A DNA stretch of 64,000 nucleotides from a virus. The notes under the pieces were generated by a model, which saw only the letters and a program-made list of their open reading frames with translations, did no database searches and had not been told where the DNA came from. Positions 30,362 to 38,524 of the stretch are shown in pieces. Location: positions 62,001 through 126,000 of IMG/VR virus record IMGVR_UViG_3300021962_000028; one strand, written 5' to 3'. The first letter of the stretch is position 1; every line of letters begins with the position of its first letter. Made by a program: the position numbers and the translations under genes.

Positions 30362-32128
30362 TTAAAAATTAAATCCTCCCCCTCTTTTTGTGTTAATTCC
30401 ACTTGTTCTACCCGTCTTTTTACCAGATGGGACGGTATATGGTATTACAACATCTCTACTATTCTGTCTTTTTTGGTCAATTAAATCCTTGTCAATTTTT
30501 TTAACAACTTTTTTATCGGACAATAATGATAAAATATTCTTACGAATATCTTCTACCGTACTATTATCTGACTTTTCAATTGATTTAGATGTAGCTTCAT
30601 TATTAGTATTGACTAACTTACTATCGGTATCTACAAACGTATTTTTAGAATAAACTTGTTTTAACGTATCAATAGTACTGTGTTGGGGGGTATCAATTAC
30701 GGGTTTAGTGGCCGTATTATAATAATAATTGATTTTACCGATGTCAGTTTTAGGGTAAATTCTAATAAAGGTAGAAGTCTTTAATTCATCTAATGGTCCA
30801 AAATTTGTTTTTGAATTTGTTAACTCAATATAATGTTTTCGTAATTTAGAACCATAGTTAGTTTCAGGATTAGTCGTTAATCCATTTTCGTGAATTCTTC
30901 GATAAAATAATGTTTCCTCAATTCGTTTAAAGGTCACACCATTTTTTTGGGTTCTAACCATAAAATCCGAATCTGCCGCACATCTCCAACCCTCAAAACC
31001 ATTAAAATGGTGAAAAATATGTTTTCTAATTCCAAAAACCCCTTCACCAAATAAATTAGAATATGTTTTATATTTTGGGTCATCGTAATTAATTTCTTCT
31101 TTAAAGTCGTGATACATAGGTTTAACACATTCATAATCAGTAAGGGTATTAATTATCTTGAAAACCATATCATCCGACATAACATCGTCAGAATCAAAAA
31201 ATATTAAATTTTCTGTTTTAGAAATTTTTGACAATGTATTCTTAATAACATAAGGACCAACATTTTCTTCAAAGTAAAATAACTTAATTCTAAAATCGAA
31301 TATGTTTTCTCGCACAAACTTTAAAGTTTTTTCACATTTATCAATTCCAACTAAGATTTCAAAGTTTTGTAATTGATTACAAGAATTAACTACAGAATCT
31401 AAACATTCTTTTAAAAAGTCCACATTATTAAATGTTGGTATAATAACCGAAACTTCTTTATCCAAATAGGATTCGTTAGTAAGGGTTGTTTGAATAAAAT
31501 CGGAACGTAAATCTTTTTCATAGATAGACCCTTCAAAATTTTGTTGGGTAACGTATCCGCTATTATGTTTTGCACATATAATATCAATGTTATTTTCTTT
31601 AGCATATTTACCAATCCATACATCCGCCATATTTGGTCTATCAAAATATTCTATTGGAACTTTAAATAAATCAGTATGGAAACACATAACACCTGTCCCA
31701 CCAAATTGAACTTTAGTATCTTGAGATAAAAGTTGTTTAAAGTGGTATACTGAAGTATTACGTCCATAAAAACTATTAATAGGAAATGAGTTAAATGTTC
31801 GAGCGTGTAAAGTAATAATCGACTTCCTTTTATATTGATTAACCTTATCAATCATATATTCAGTGTAGTTTTCAGGGTAAATTAAGTCGTCATCTATGGT
31901 GAAAAAATACCCGTCGGAATTCATTAAATTATAAAATTTATAAGCATCCCCTCTATCATTATCCGAAATAAATAAATTTATTTTTTTATCATACAGTTCA
32001 GGTGGAATCTCGGTATAATCATTTAATGCTACATTTATAATGTCAGATTGATTATAAATCGATTCAATAGTTTTAATCAGAGTATCCCCTCTTTTATAAC
32101 TGGCGACATTATATATTACTTTATCCAT
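30362..32128 (-). CDS. Tandem two-domain glycosyltransferase (GT2-like)
   Basis: 588 residues from the ATG at 32128 (the frame reaches 32152 only with a TTG). Domain 1 (about 1-215): NVASYKRGDTLIKTIESIYNQ and FFTIDDDLIYPENY with a DDD metal motif. Domain 2 (about 220-440): VSVIIPTFNNVDFLKECLDSV and LIFFDSDDVMSDDM with DSDD. Both are GT-A folds using nucleotide-sugar donors. The C-terminal 120 residues are low-complexity and basic. It probably glycosylates phage DNA, virion protein or a polysaccharide together with neighbouring enzymes (inference). Confidence 0.85.
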   Translation of the reverse strand: MDKVIYNVASYKRGDTLIKTIESIYNQSDIINVALNDYTEIPPELYDKKINLFISDNDRGDAYKFYNLMNSDGYFFTIDDDLIYPENYTEYMIDKVNQYKRKSIITLHARTFNSFPINSFYGRNTSVYHFKQLLSQDTKVQFGGTGVMCFHTDLFKVPIEYFDRPNMADVWIGKYAKENNIDIICAKHNSGYVTQQNFEGSIYEKDLRSDFIQTTLTNESYLDKEVSVIIPTFNNVDFLKECLDSVVNSCNQLQNFEILVGIDKCEKTLKFVRENIFDFRIKLFYFEENVGPYVIKNTLSKISKTENLIFFDSDDVMSDDMVFKIINTLTDYECVKPMYHDFKEEINYDDPKYKTYSNLFGEGVFGIRKHIFHHFNGFEGWRCAADSDFMVRTQKNGVTFKRIEETLFYRRIHENGLTTNPETNYGSKLRKHYIELTNSKTNFGPLDELKTSTFIRIYPKTDIGKINYYYNTATKPVIDTPQHSTIDTLKQVYSKNTFVDTDSKLVNTNNEATSKSIEKSDNSTVEDIRKNILSLLSDKKVVKKIDKDLIDQKRQNSRDVVIPYTVPSGKKTGRTSGINTKRGGGFNF

Positions 32129-32141
32129 ACTTTTTTTAAAA

Positions 32142-32846
32142 TTATATTGCAATTAGTTTTTCTTGTTTTCTTAATTCAGGTAAAAACATTGATTCGTGGT
32201 CTCCGTGAGTTGTTAATGAATCAATTACGTGATACATATTCAAACCTTTGGAGAATAGTCTATTACTTATTTGGTCCCCAACTCCGCAACTAAGATTTGG
32301 GTTATTATCCCACCTATTTGGACTTATTGGATTTATATTAAAATCTAATGATTCAAAAAAGTTATACTTACATATGAATACTAATTCACACCACTGAGTT
32401 TTATAATATTCGTTATATTCTATCGGTAAAACTCCCGTCCATTTTGGTTGATTTCTTTGTGATTCTATCATAAGAGTACCCAAAGTCATTTTATTATCAT
32501 CAGGAATACTTTCAAAAATCCTAACACTTTCTTCAAAGAAATTATCTTTTAACCTTAAATCATCTTGTAAATAAACAAAATAATCTGAATTAATATTTTT
32601 ACAATATTTGAATGTGTCAGTAATGACTTTCCAAACATTTTTTAACCCATTATTTTTAATATACTTAATATATTTAACATCATAATCCTCAAGATTATAA
32701 GGTTCTTTACTTCCATCATCAAATACGGTCACCAATATATTATATTGGGTATTTTTGAATATATCATCTAAAAGATTTTTTAACATCTCCTCCCGATTAT
32801 AAGTTGTAATAATCACACAAAAATCGTATTTCTCTTTATCTTTCAT
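32142..32846 (-). CDS. GT2-family glycosyltransferase
   Basis: 234 residues: YDFCVIITTYNREEMLKNLLDDIF (donor-binding start), FDDGSKEPYN, then FVYLQDDLRLKDNF with the DD metal motif. Single GT-A domain, soluble. It lies between the tandem glycosyltransferase and the methyltransferase-like gene, with 1-nt overlap upstream; all three are one operon. Confidence 0.87.
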   Translation of the reverse strand: MKDKEKYDFCVIITTYNREEMLKNLLDDIFKNTQYNILVTVFDDGSKEPYNLEDYDVKYIKYIKNNGLKNVWKVITDTFKYCKNINSDYFVYLQDDLRLKDNFFEESVRIFESIPDDNKMTLGTLMIESQRNQPKWTGVLPIEYNEYYKTQWCELVFICKYNFFESLDFNINPISPNRWDNNPNLSCGVGDQISNRLFSKGLNMYHVIDSLTTHGDHESMFLPELRKQEKLIAI

Positions 32847-33394
32847 TAATGTAATATTGTAAATGTTTTTTTATCTTCACAAATTATAGATGAAGTTATG
32901 TTTTTATTTAGTTTTTCTGATAAAAATATAGACATATTCTTATCATTTTCTCTATTAGTATCATCAATAATTATTGGTATGTCTGTTTTAAACATTTCAT
33001 AATTATTAATAATATTAACTCTGTTTTCCCCTATTGGACCGTCAATAAGTAATAAATTGTAATTGGTGGGTAATTCAGTTTTTAAAATTTCAACGTCGTA
33101 CCATCCATCTACTAAAGGTGCGTAGATATATTTTGAATCAGGTACTAAATCAACCCATTCAATATCGTGTTCAACACTATAAACATTATAAAATTTAACT
33201 AATTCTTTGGTACCATTACCACTACCTAATTCAAGAATAGTACTTCCTTTGGGTATGTTTTTAAAAATCCAATCAAACAGTTCTTTTGATATTGCCCAAC
33301 CGCCAAATGAATCATAATTAACCTCACGTTTTAAGTCAGTGTTAGTAACTACTCTTTTTGTACCTACAACTCTTTTGTTGTTTATTCTATTCAT
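32846..33394 (-). CDS. SAM-dependent methyltransferase-like protein
   Basis: 182 residues. GSTILELGSGNGTKELVKFY is a class I SAM-binding motif; VYSVEHDIEWVDLV carries the acidic ribose-binding residue; YNLLLIDGPIGENRVNII resembles the motif IV region of small sugar or polysaccharide methyltransferases. It probably modifies a glycan made by the adjacent glycosyltransferases (inference). Confidence 0.75.
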   Translation of the reverse strand: MNRINNKRVVGTKRVVTNTDLKREVNYDSFGGWAISKELFDWIFKNIPKGSTILELGSGNGTKELVKFYNVYSVEHDIEWVDLVPDSKYIYAPLVDGWYDVEILKTELPTNYNLLLIDGPIGENRVNIINNYEMFKTDIPIIIDDTNRENDKNMSIFLSEKLNKNITSSIICEDKKTFTILH

Positions 33395-33447
33395 TTAATA
33401 ACATTTCTATTTATAATTATAAGTATAATTATTTTTAAATCTATAAT

Positions 33448-34272
33448 ATGGTAAAAACAGTAGGAGTAGTTGGTAATGGTTTTGTTGGGGAAACTATTGC
33501 GTTTGCATTTAGCCCAACATCTAACGTAAAAATCTATGACGTTAACCCATTGAAAACAACCCATACATTAGAAGAGGTTATGGGACAAGAATTTATTTTT
33601 GTATGTCTACCAACCCCAATGTTAAGTGATGGGTCTCAAGACATTTCATTTATTGAAGACTTCTTCGGTAGTGTAATTTATAATGAAAATACTGTTTTTA
33701 TTATAAAATCAACTATACTACCAGGCACTACGGAGTCTTTAATTAAGAAGTACGGTCATAATATTGTTTTTTCACCTGAGTTTTTAACCGAGAGAACTGC
33801 TAAGTTAGATATGTTAACACAATCAAGAATTATTTTAGGAGGTGAACCATCTTTAACTAAACGAGTTGAAGAATTATTCAATGACCGATTTATGAATAGA
33901 CACATTATTCATACCGATTCTAAAACTGCTGAGTTTGTGAAATATATGAACAACACATTCTTTGCGGCAAAAGTTAGTTTGATGAACGAATATTATCGAC
34001 TAAGTCAATTAATTGGTGTTAATTGGGACGACGCACTTTATGGGTTCGCGTCCGATGGTAGAATTGGAGATTCCCACTTACACGTACCAGGTCCTGATGG
34101 TAAATTAGGGTTTGGAGGAACTTGTTTTCCAAAAGACATAAACGCACTTATCACAATGGCAAAAGAAGTGGGTTGTAATATGAATGTATTAGAGTCCGCG
34201 TGGAAAACTAATTTGGAAGTCAGACCTGAACAAGATTGGAAATCTTTAAAGGGTAGGGCGGTTTCAGAATAA
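33448..34272 (+). CDS. UDP-glucose/GDP-mannose dehydrogenase family, shortened
   Basis: 274 residues. Rossmann start TVGVVGNGFVGETIAFAF, NAD pocket FVCLPTPM, central block VFSPEFLTERTAKLD, substrate helix AEFVKYMNNTFFAAKVSLMNEY, and catalytic Cys in FGGTCFPKD. The C-terminal UDP-binding domain (about 110-150 residues) of usual 390-450 residue enzymes is missing, so either the enzyme is minimal or the sugar is bound differently. It would make a uronic-acid nucleotide sugar for the divergent glycosyltransferases. Confidence 0.85.
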   Translation: MVKTVGVVGNGFVGETIAFAFSPTSNVKIYDVNPLKTTHTLEEVMGQEFIFVCLPTPMLSDGSQDISFIEDFFGSVIYNENTVFIIKSTILPGTTESLIKKYGHNIVFSPEFLTERTAKLDMLTQSRIILGGEPSLTKRVEELFNDRFMNRHIIHTDSKTAEFVKYMNNTFFAAKVSLMNEYYRLSQLIGVNWDDALYGFASDGRIGDSHLHVPGPDGKLGFGGTCFPKDINALITMAKEVGCNMNVLESAWKTNLEVRPEQDWKSLKGRAVSE

Positions 34273-34277
34273 GGACA

Positions 34278-34285
34278 TATTTATA
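34278..34285 (+). promoter_or_regulatory. TATTTATA motif
   Basis: CATATTTATAAG 19 nt ahead of the small frame at 34305. Confidence 0.4.
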
Positions 34286-34304
34286 AGAAAGAAAACCGTA
34301 AATT

Positions 34305-34409
34305 ATGAAAACGTATAACAACACAGGTCTTTTGATACAGGATAACATTATCACATCGTTATGTGGCAATGGTATAGTGACCTTACGCGGTTTAGATAAA
34401 CAAAAATAA
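34305..34409 (+). CDS. Possible 34-residue peptide
   Basis: MKTYNNTGLLIQDNIITSLC..., ending TLRGLDKQK. It has a TATTTATA motif 19 nt upstream and a terminator downstream (34438-34467), which supports a real small transcript. No similarity recognised. Confidence 0.4.
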   Translation: MKTYNNTGLLIQDNIITSLCGNGIVTLRGLDKQK

Positions 34410-34437
34410 GATTAGTTAAACTAAAAACGTATAAAAG

Positions 34438-34467
34438 AAAGGTCACAAGAAATTGTGACCTTTTTTT
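34438..34467 (+). terminator. Rho-independent terminator
   Basis: AAAGGTCACAA/TTGTGACCTTT hairpin with T-run. Confidence 0.85.
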
Positions 34468-34487
34468 GTTTTATTAAAAAAATGTAT

Positions 34488-34495
34488 TAAATTTG
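34488..34495 (+). promoter_or_regulatory. TAAATTTG box 7 nt before ATG
   Basis: TAAATTTG-TACAGTT-ATG at the HNH gene start (34503). Confidence 0.6.
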
Positions 34496-34502
34496 TACAG
34501 TT

Positions 34503-35000
34503 ATGGATAGAGTATTAGTATTAAATGCGGATTACACTCCGTTAAACGTGACTTCGTCTCAAAGGGGATTCAAGTTAGTGTTTAAAGGTAAAGCGGAAGT
34601 CTTAAAGAGTTCCGATAACCCTATCTATGCAGGATATCAAAATTTTGTTCGTCCATTAATTATACGTTTATTGAAGTATGTAAAATACCGAGTTAGAAAT
34701 ATTAGGGTTAACAGAAATAGAATTTATAGACGGGATGGTGGAGAGTGTGTTTATTGTGGTTCAACAAAACAATTAACTTTGGACCACGTTATACCAAAGT
34801 CTAAAGGAGGTAAGAATACTTGGAGTAATTTGGTTACTTGTTGTCATAAGTGTAACTTATACAAAGCGGATAGAAATCCACAAGAAGCTGGTATGAATAT
34901 GAGGACAAAACCGTATGAACCAAGTCTGTTCTCAGACGTATTGAATAATTCAATTGAACGTGTGTGGATTGATTATAAAAGTTCGATGGGATTTGATTAA
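34503..35000 (+). CDS. HNH endonuclease family protein
   Basis: 165 residues. N-terminal MDRVLVLNADYTPLNVTSSQRGFKLV..KGKAEV is typical of the conserved bacterial/phage HNH family; the nuclease core is CVYCGSTKQLTLDHVIPKSKGGKNTWSNLVTCCHKCN: two CxxC zinc pairs plus DHVIP and N-x8-H-like residues. It may be a genome-nicking or processing nuclease rather than a mobile homing enzyme, as it stands alone with its own promoter and is not inserted in a gene. Confidence 0.88.
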   Translation: MDRVLVLNADYTPLNVTSSQRGFKLVFKGKAEVLKSSDNPIYAGYQNFVRPLIIRLLKYVKYRVRNIRVNRNRIYRRDGGECVYCGSTKQLTLDHVIPKSKGGKNTWSNLVTCCHKCNLYKADRNPQEAGMNMRTKPYEPSLFSDVLNNSIERVWIDYKSSMGFD

Positions 35001-35023
35001 TCCAAATTTATTTCGTACATTTG
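34992..35023 (+). promoter_or_regulatory. Full Bacteroidota promoter for tRNA-Leu pair
   Basis: TTTG (34992-34995), 20 bp, TACATTTG (35016-35023), 19 nt ahead of tRNA-Leu(TAA). Confidence 0.7.
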
Positions 35024-35042
35024 TACCATAGTTCTTTGAAAC

Positions 35043-35128
35043 GCTCGGGTGGTGGAATAGGTAGACACGTCAGACTTAAAATCTGATGGACCGTAAGGTC
35101 CGTGCGGGTTCGATTCCCGCCCCGAGTA
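35043..35128 (+). tRNA. tRNA-Leu(TAA)
   Basis: Acceptor GCTCGGG/CCCGAGT (G1-U72) with A73; loop CTTAAAA on CAGA/TCTG; variable arm GGACCGTAAGGTCC; T-loop TTCGATT. Confidence 0.95.
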
Positions 35129-35342
35129 CTAAGAGTAAGGGATACTCTGAAAGTTTGGTAACGTTCTTTATAAATGTTATAGTTGTCGCCTTCCACGACT
35201 TTAGAGAGGGGGTTCGTCGGATCCTGGACGTAACAAATCCACCGAGTATGTTTGACTTTTATGTGCGGGTAAGACCGTCTCGTGTTTTCAATAGGAAAAC
35301 AGAAGAAAAATCCACTCACCGTAATCTCAGGTGGGTACTCAC
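35129..35342 (+). other. Spacer between two tRNA-Leu genes
   Basis: 214 nt without a credible gene; frames here read through both tRNAs. GAGTAAGGGATACTC and CTCACC/GGTGGGT-type pairs suggest folded RNA, like the spacers in the main tRNA array. Confidence 0.4.
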
Positions 35343-35422
35343 ATCAGAGTGGTGGAATTGGTAGACACGTATGCCTTAGGAGCATATGCTACGGCGTGAG
35401 GGTTCGAGTCCCTCCTCTGATA
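35343..35422 (+). tRNA. tRNA-Leu(TAG)
   Basis: Acceptor ATCAGAG/CTCTGAT with A73; loop CTTAGGA on ATGC/GCAT; T-loop TTCGAGT. It reads CUN codons. ClpP follows 19 nt downstream on the same transcript. Confidence 0.94.
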
Positions 35423-35441
35423 CTAAATTTAAAATTTAAAT

Positions 35442-36116
35442 ATGGATAACGCAAAAGAATTTAAATCGTACTACACGAAACACTTGTATAAACCATCAAG
35501 TCATTTGGATTACTACTCAAAACAAATTGAGAATTCTATGACTCCATACATTTTGGAAGAAAGAGAAATGAGGGCGACTCAAATCGACATCTTCTCAAGA
35601 TTAATGAGAGACCGTATCTTATGGGTCGCTGGTGAAGTTAATGATAATATGTCAACTATTGTTCAGGCTCAGTTAATGTTCTTGGATTCTGCGGACAGTA
35701 CAGACATCACAATGCACATTGATAGTCCAGGTGGGTCGGTTAAATCAGGTCTAAGTATGGTTGACGTTATGGATTACATTAAATGTGATATCCGTACAGT
35801 AAACACAGGTATGGCAGCATCAATGGGTTCAGTATTGTTAGGTGCAGGAACAAAGGGAAAACGTTCTTCATTACGTTTCTCAAGAACAATGTTACACCAA
35901 TCTTCAGGTGGGTTCCGTGGAAATATCCAAGATGCGGAAATCGATATGAAAGAATGGAAAAAAATCAACGAGACACTATTTGAATTACTTGGTAGTTACT
36001 GTGATAAAACGGCAAAACAAGTAATGAAAGATGCAAGTCGTGACTTATGGTTATCTTCACAAGAGGCACTTAATTACGGTATCATTGATGAAATCGTAAA
36101 ATCTAAGAAGGGGTAA
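35442..36116 (+). CDS. clpP: ClpP-family serine protease
   Basis: 224 residues. Catalytic Ser127 in GMAASMGS, His152 in MLHQSSGG, Asp201 in SRDLWLSSQEALNYGIIDEI; the substrate strand is IDSPGGSV. The triad is intact. The 40-residue N-terminal extension rich in Tyr and His (ending MTPYILEEREM) differs from short bacterial propeptides. ClpP forms a 14-mer chamber fed by AAA+ unfoldases; this phage encodes one with a VGF-type docking loop at 11-13 kb. It is co-transcribed with two tRNA-Leu genes and ends in a terminator. Confidence 0.93.
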   Translation: MDNAKEFKSYYTKHLYKPSSHLDYYSKQIENSMTPYILEEREMRATQIDIFSRLMRDRILWVAGEVNDNMSTIVQAQLMFLDSADSTDITMHIDSPGGSVKSGLSMVDVMDYIKCDIRTVNTGMAASMGSVLLGAGTKGKRSSLRFSRTMLHQSSGGFRGNIQDAEIDMKEWKKINETLFELLGSYCDKTAKQVMKDASRDLWLSSQEALNYGIIDEIVKSKKG

Positions 36117-36122
36117 AATGAA

Positions 36123-36148
36123 AAAAGGAGGTCAAATGACCTCCTTTT
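36123..36148 (+). terminator. Rho-independent terminator
   Basis: AAAAGGAGGTCA/TGACCTCCTTTT hairpin after clpP; a further T-run follows at 36169-36178. Confidence 0.75.
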
Positions 36149-36200
36149 CCACAGGAAAAATTACCCTCCTTTTTTTTATCTATTTATAATAAACAATCAA

Positions 36201-36890
36201 TTACGATTGAGTATCCGAGTCAGCAGGAATCAAAGAAGATTTCATAGAATCTAATTGATTACCGAATTTTTCAGACATCTTATCCACTAATGGACAAACA
36301 ATACCTGAAATCTTTTCTTTAACTTTGTCACCAAAGTCACTACTTTTAATCACGTCATATAATGAATTTCTAACAAAGTCCATAAAATCACCGCCCATAC
36401 CTTTTTCATACTCTAATTGTCTTAGGTATGCCTCAGGAATAGATTCTGATATTTTTTCTGTTAAAAACTCACAATCTGAAAATAATTTAGGGACATCTTT
36501 TAAATCCGTATTACCTAAAGCGGTAATTAAGAAATTTTTAAGGAAATTGTTATCTTCAATTCCTAATTTTTCTAATATCCATCTAACTCCTTTTTCTTTA
36601 AATAATTCAACCACTGCATTAGTACTTCCACCAAATAAGTTACCTAAAACGGTGAAAACACTTTCAGCATTTTCTTTAATTAAATTACTATCAAAACCTT
36701 GTTTATGTAAGTAAATCATCTCAGAAAGAAGATTCACAAAAGTATCATCTAATTGTTTTTTAGTTTTAATCTTAGAAGATTCTGCAATCATTAAGAATCT
36801 TGTTTGAATTATCTTAGATTCACCTAACAATCGATTTTTACTTTCTTTAGTTTCGATTAACTGTTTTCTTATATTATTTTTAAGACTCAT
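36201..36890 (-). CDS. Hypothetical helical protein
   Basis: 229 residues, starting MSLKNNIRKQLIETKESKNRLLGESK, an N-terminal amphipathic helix ending in LLGES, then helical segments with GVRWILEKLGIEDNNFL. No catalytic motif. It follows the 552-residue gene within a leftward operon of large probable virion proteins, and shares the N-terminal signature with them. Confidence 0.65.
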   Translation of the reverse strand: MSLKNNIRKQLIETKESKNRLLGESKIIQTRFLMIAESSKIKTKKQLDDTFVNLLSEMIYLHKQGFDSNLIKENAESVFTVLGNLFGGSTNAVVELFKEKGVRWILEKLGIEDNNFLKNFLITALGNTDLKDVPKLFSDCEFLTEKISESIPEAYLRQLEYEKGMGGDFMDFVRNSLYDVIKSSDFGDKVKEKISGIVCPLVDKMSEKFGNQLDSMKSSLIPADSDTQS

Positions 36891-36907
36891 ATCTTTATAT
36901 TCTTTTT

Positions 36908-38524
36908 TTATTGTAATGGTGGTTGGTCCATAGACTTCATAGAAGCAAAAGATACTTTATATCTATCTTCTAATCCTTCATCAGACAACGCACTTATTTG
37001 ATTTCTATCTGTAATGATTCGTTTTCTAGCACAGTTAGCAACAACTTGTTTCATCGCTTTTAATTCACCAATTTCAAACGCTTCACAACTTGTAACACTT
37101 TCCGCTTTCTTCTTAAACAATCCTGTTTCTTGGTATTGTATACAATCTAATAATTTAGAAATTGTAGTTTTACAGAATTCTGCAGTTAACGTATTCCCTG
37201 CCATATATGCCGAAAGATTTTTATCGATATTTGTTGTCGCGGCAGTTGTCATATTCTGACCCTTTATCACATACGCAGTGAATGGAACCGTAAACGGAGC
37301 TTTATCGAACTTAACCTCAGTATAATTCATAATGTCTTGTTGAGGTGGGTTTGTTAAAGGATTCCAATTTGATTGATTACTTGTTTTCGCTAATTCGTTG
37401 GTTGCGGTAGTTATTGCACTTTTAAGTTGTGTAAAATTATCATTAACAACTGTAACATATCTTTGGTATTTTTCACCCATAGATGTATAAAAATCAATTA
37501 AATTTTCTAAGAAAGTCGCGTAATATCCGAAACCATTACTTCTATATTTTGAATTAATACCTGAAATAACCGCTTCAGTGGCTTGTGTCAACTCAACAGA
37601 ATTTAATCTATAATTACCTAAAATAATTTTAAGCCCTAAATAATCATTAGTCTCTTTTACCATATCATAAGTTTCTGATTGGTCAGGTGTTAAATTAGAC
37701 GCTTGATTACCTCCCATACCTACAGGACCTACCGTGTAAGACGCTCCGTTATTATCTGTAATTGTTAAACCATTATTACAATTGTATAATAGATTAACTT
37801 TACCATTATCACCTTTAACCCCAACAGGTCTTGATACCGCTAAGTAATTACCACCCTGTCTCGGAGTTTTGGTAAAATAGATATCAACTTCAACACCTTT
37901 ATTATCTTTTCCAACGGTATGGAACATTCCATAACCCTCAATTCTTTCAAATGACGTTACACAATTAGGGAAACCTGTTGCCCAATCACCTCCAGATGTT
38001 TGTTGATTAGTATTTGTACCACCATAAGTAACTCTAACATCGTTGTCTCCATTACACGACCAAGTACCTGATGAATTATCACTTGTTGTGAATTTACCAT
38101 CTTTACTGAATGTATATGTAACACTGTTAGCATTAACCACCCATTGTTTTTGAGTGTTTAATGAACCGCTTTGATTGTTAATATTAAGAATACATTTTTG
38201 AAAACCTTCTGCAGTACCCGCCTCAATATTACTTCTATTGGTGACATTAGAATTGTTTTGATTTTGATTTTGGTTTTGATTTTGGTTCTGATTTTGGTTC
38301 TGATTTTGGTTTTGATTTTGGTTTTGATTTTGGTTTTGATTTTGGTTAGTATTTCCTCCTTGGTCAAAAGGATTTCCCCCTTGGTCAAAAGGATTCCCCC
38401 CTTGGTCAAAAGGATTTTGTTCTACTAATACTTTACGCATACCCTCTATGTTATTTGGATTTTCATTTTCAAATAACTTATTAATGATTGAGGTTACGTT
38501 TGTTTTTTTATTTTTGTATCGCAT
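36908..38524 (-). CDS. Large protein with NPFDQGG and (NQ)n repeats
   Basis: 538 residues from the ATG at 38524 (frame open to 38566, overlapping the upstream gene). N-terminal helix ending GMRKVLVEQ, three NPFDQGG repeats, about 18 NQ dipeptides, then a soluble half with several Cys and lipocalin/META-like strand patterns (QWVVNANSVTYTFSKDGKFTTSDNSSGTWSCNGD). Perhaps a virion-associated protein (inference from repeats and neighbours). Confidence 0.7.
   Translation of the reverse strand: MRYKNKKTNVTSIINKLFENENPNNIEGMRKVLVEQNPFDQGGNPFDQGGNPFDQGGNTNQNQNQNQNQNQNQNQNQNQNQNQNQNQNQNNSNVTNRSNIEAGTAEGFQKCILNINNQSGSLNTQKQWVVNANSVTYTFSKDGKFTTSDNSSGTWSCNGDNDVRVTYGGTNTNQQTSGGDWATGFPNCVTSFERIEGYGMFHTVGKDNKGVEVDIYFTKTPRQGGNYLAVSRPVGVKGDNGKVNLLYNCNNGLTITDNNGASYTVGPVGMGGNQASNLTPDQSETYDMVKETNDYLGLKIILGNYRLNSVELTQATEAVISGINSKYRSNGFGYYATFLENLIDFYTSMGEKYQRYVTVVNDNFTQLKSAITTATNELAKTSNQSNWNPLTNPPQQDIMNYTEVKFDKAPFTVPFTAYVIKGQNMTTAATTNIDKNLSAYMAGNTLTAEFCKTTISKLLDCIQYQETGLFKKKAESVTSCEAFEIGELKAMKQVVANCARKRIITDRNQISALSDEGLEDRYKVSFASMKSMDQPPLQ
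38252..38346 (-). repeat. Tandem NQ-dipeptide coding repeat
   Basis: Roughly 95 nt of alternating CAAAAT/CAGAAC-type codons giving about 18 NQ units, prone to length change. Confidence 0.8.
38352..38416 (-). repeat. Three 21-nt repeats encoding NPFDQGG
   Basis: Three in-frame copies with only third-position differences. Confidence 0.85.

Noticed and set aside
34503-35000. Mobile homing endonuclease
   Set aside because: The HNH gene stands alone with its own promoter, not inside an interrupted gene or intron. No insertion sequence, transposase or integrase is seen in the window.
35086-35364. 92-codon plus frame and 103-codon minus frame between tRNA-Leu genes
   Set aside because: Both run through tRNA sequence.
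36118-36192. 24-codon plus-strand frame after clpP
   Set aside because: It is the clpP terminator hairpin and its T-run.
38158-38428. Frames of Ile/Lys/Thr or Val/Leu repeats on both strands
   Set aside because: Alternate-frame readings of the NQ repeat DNA.
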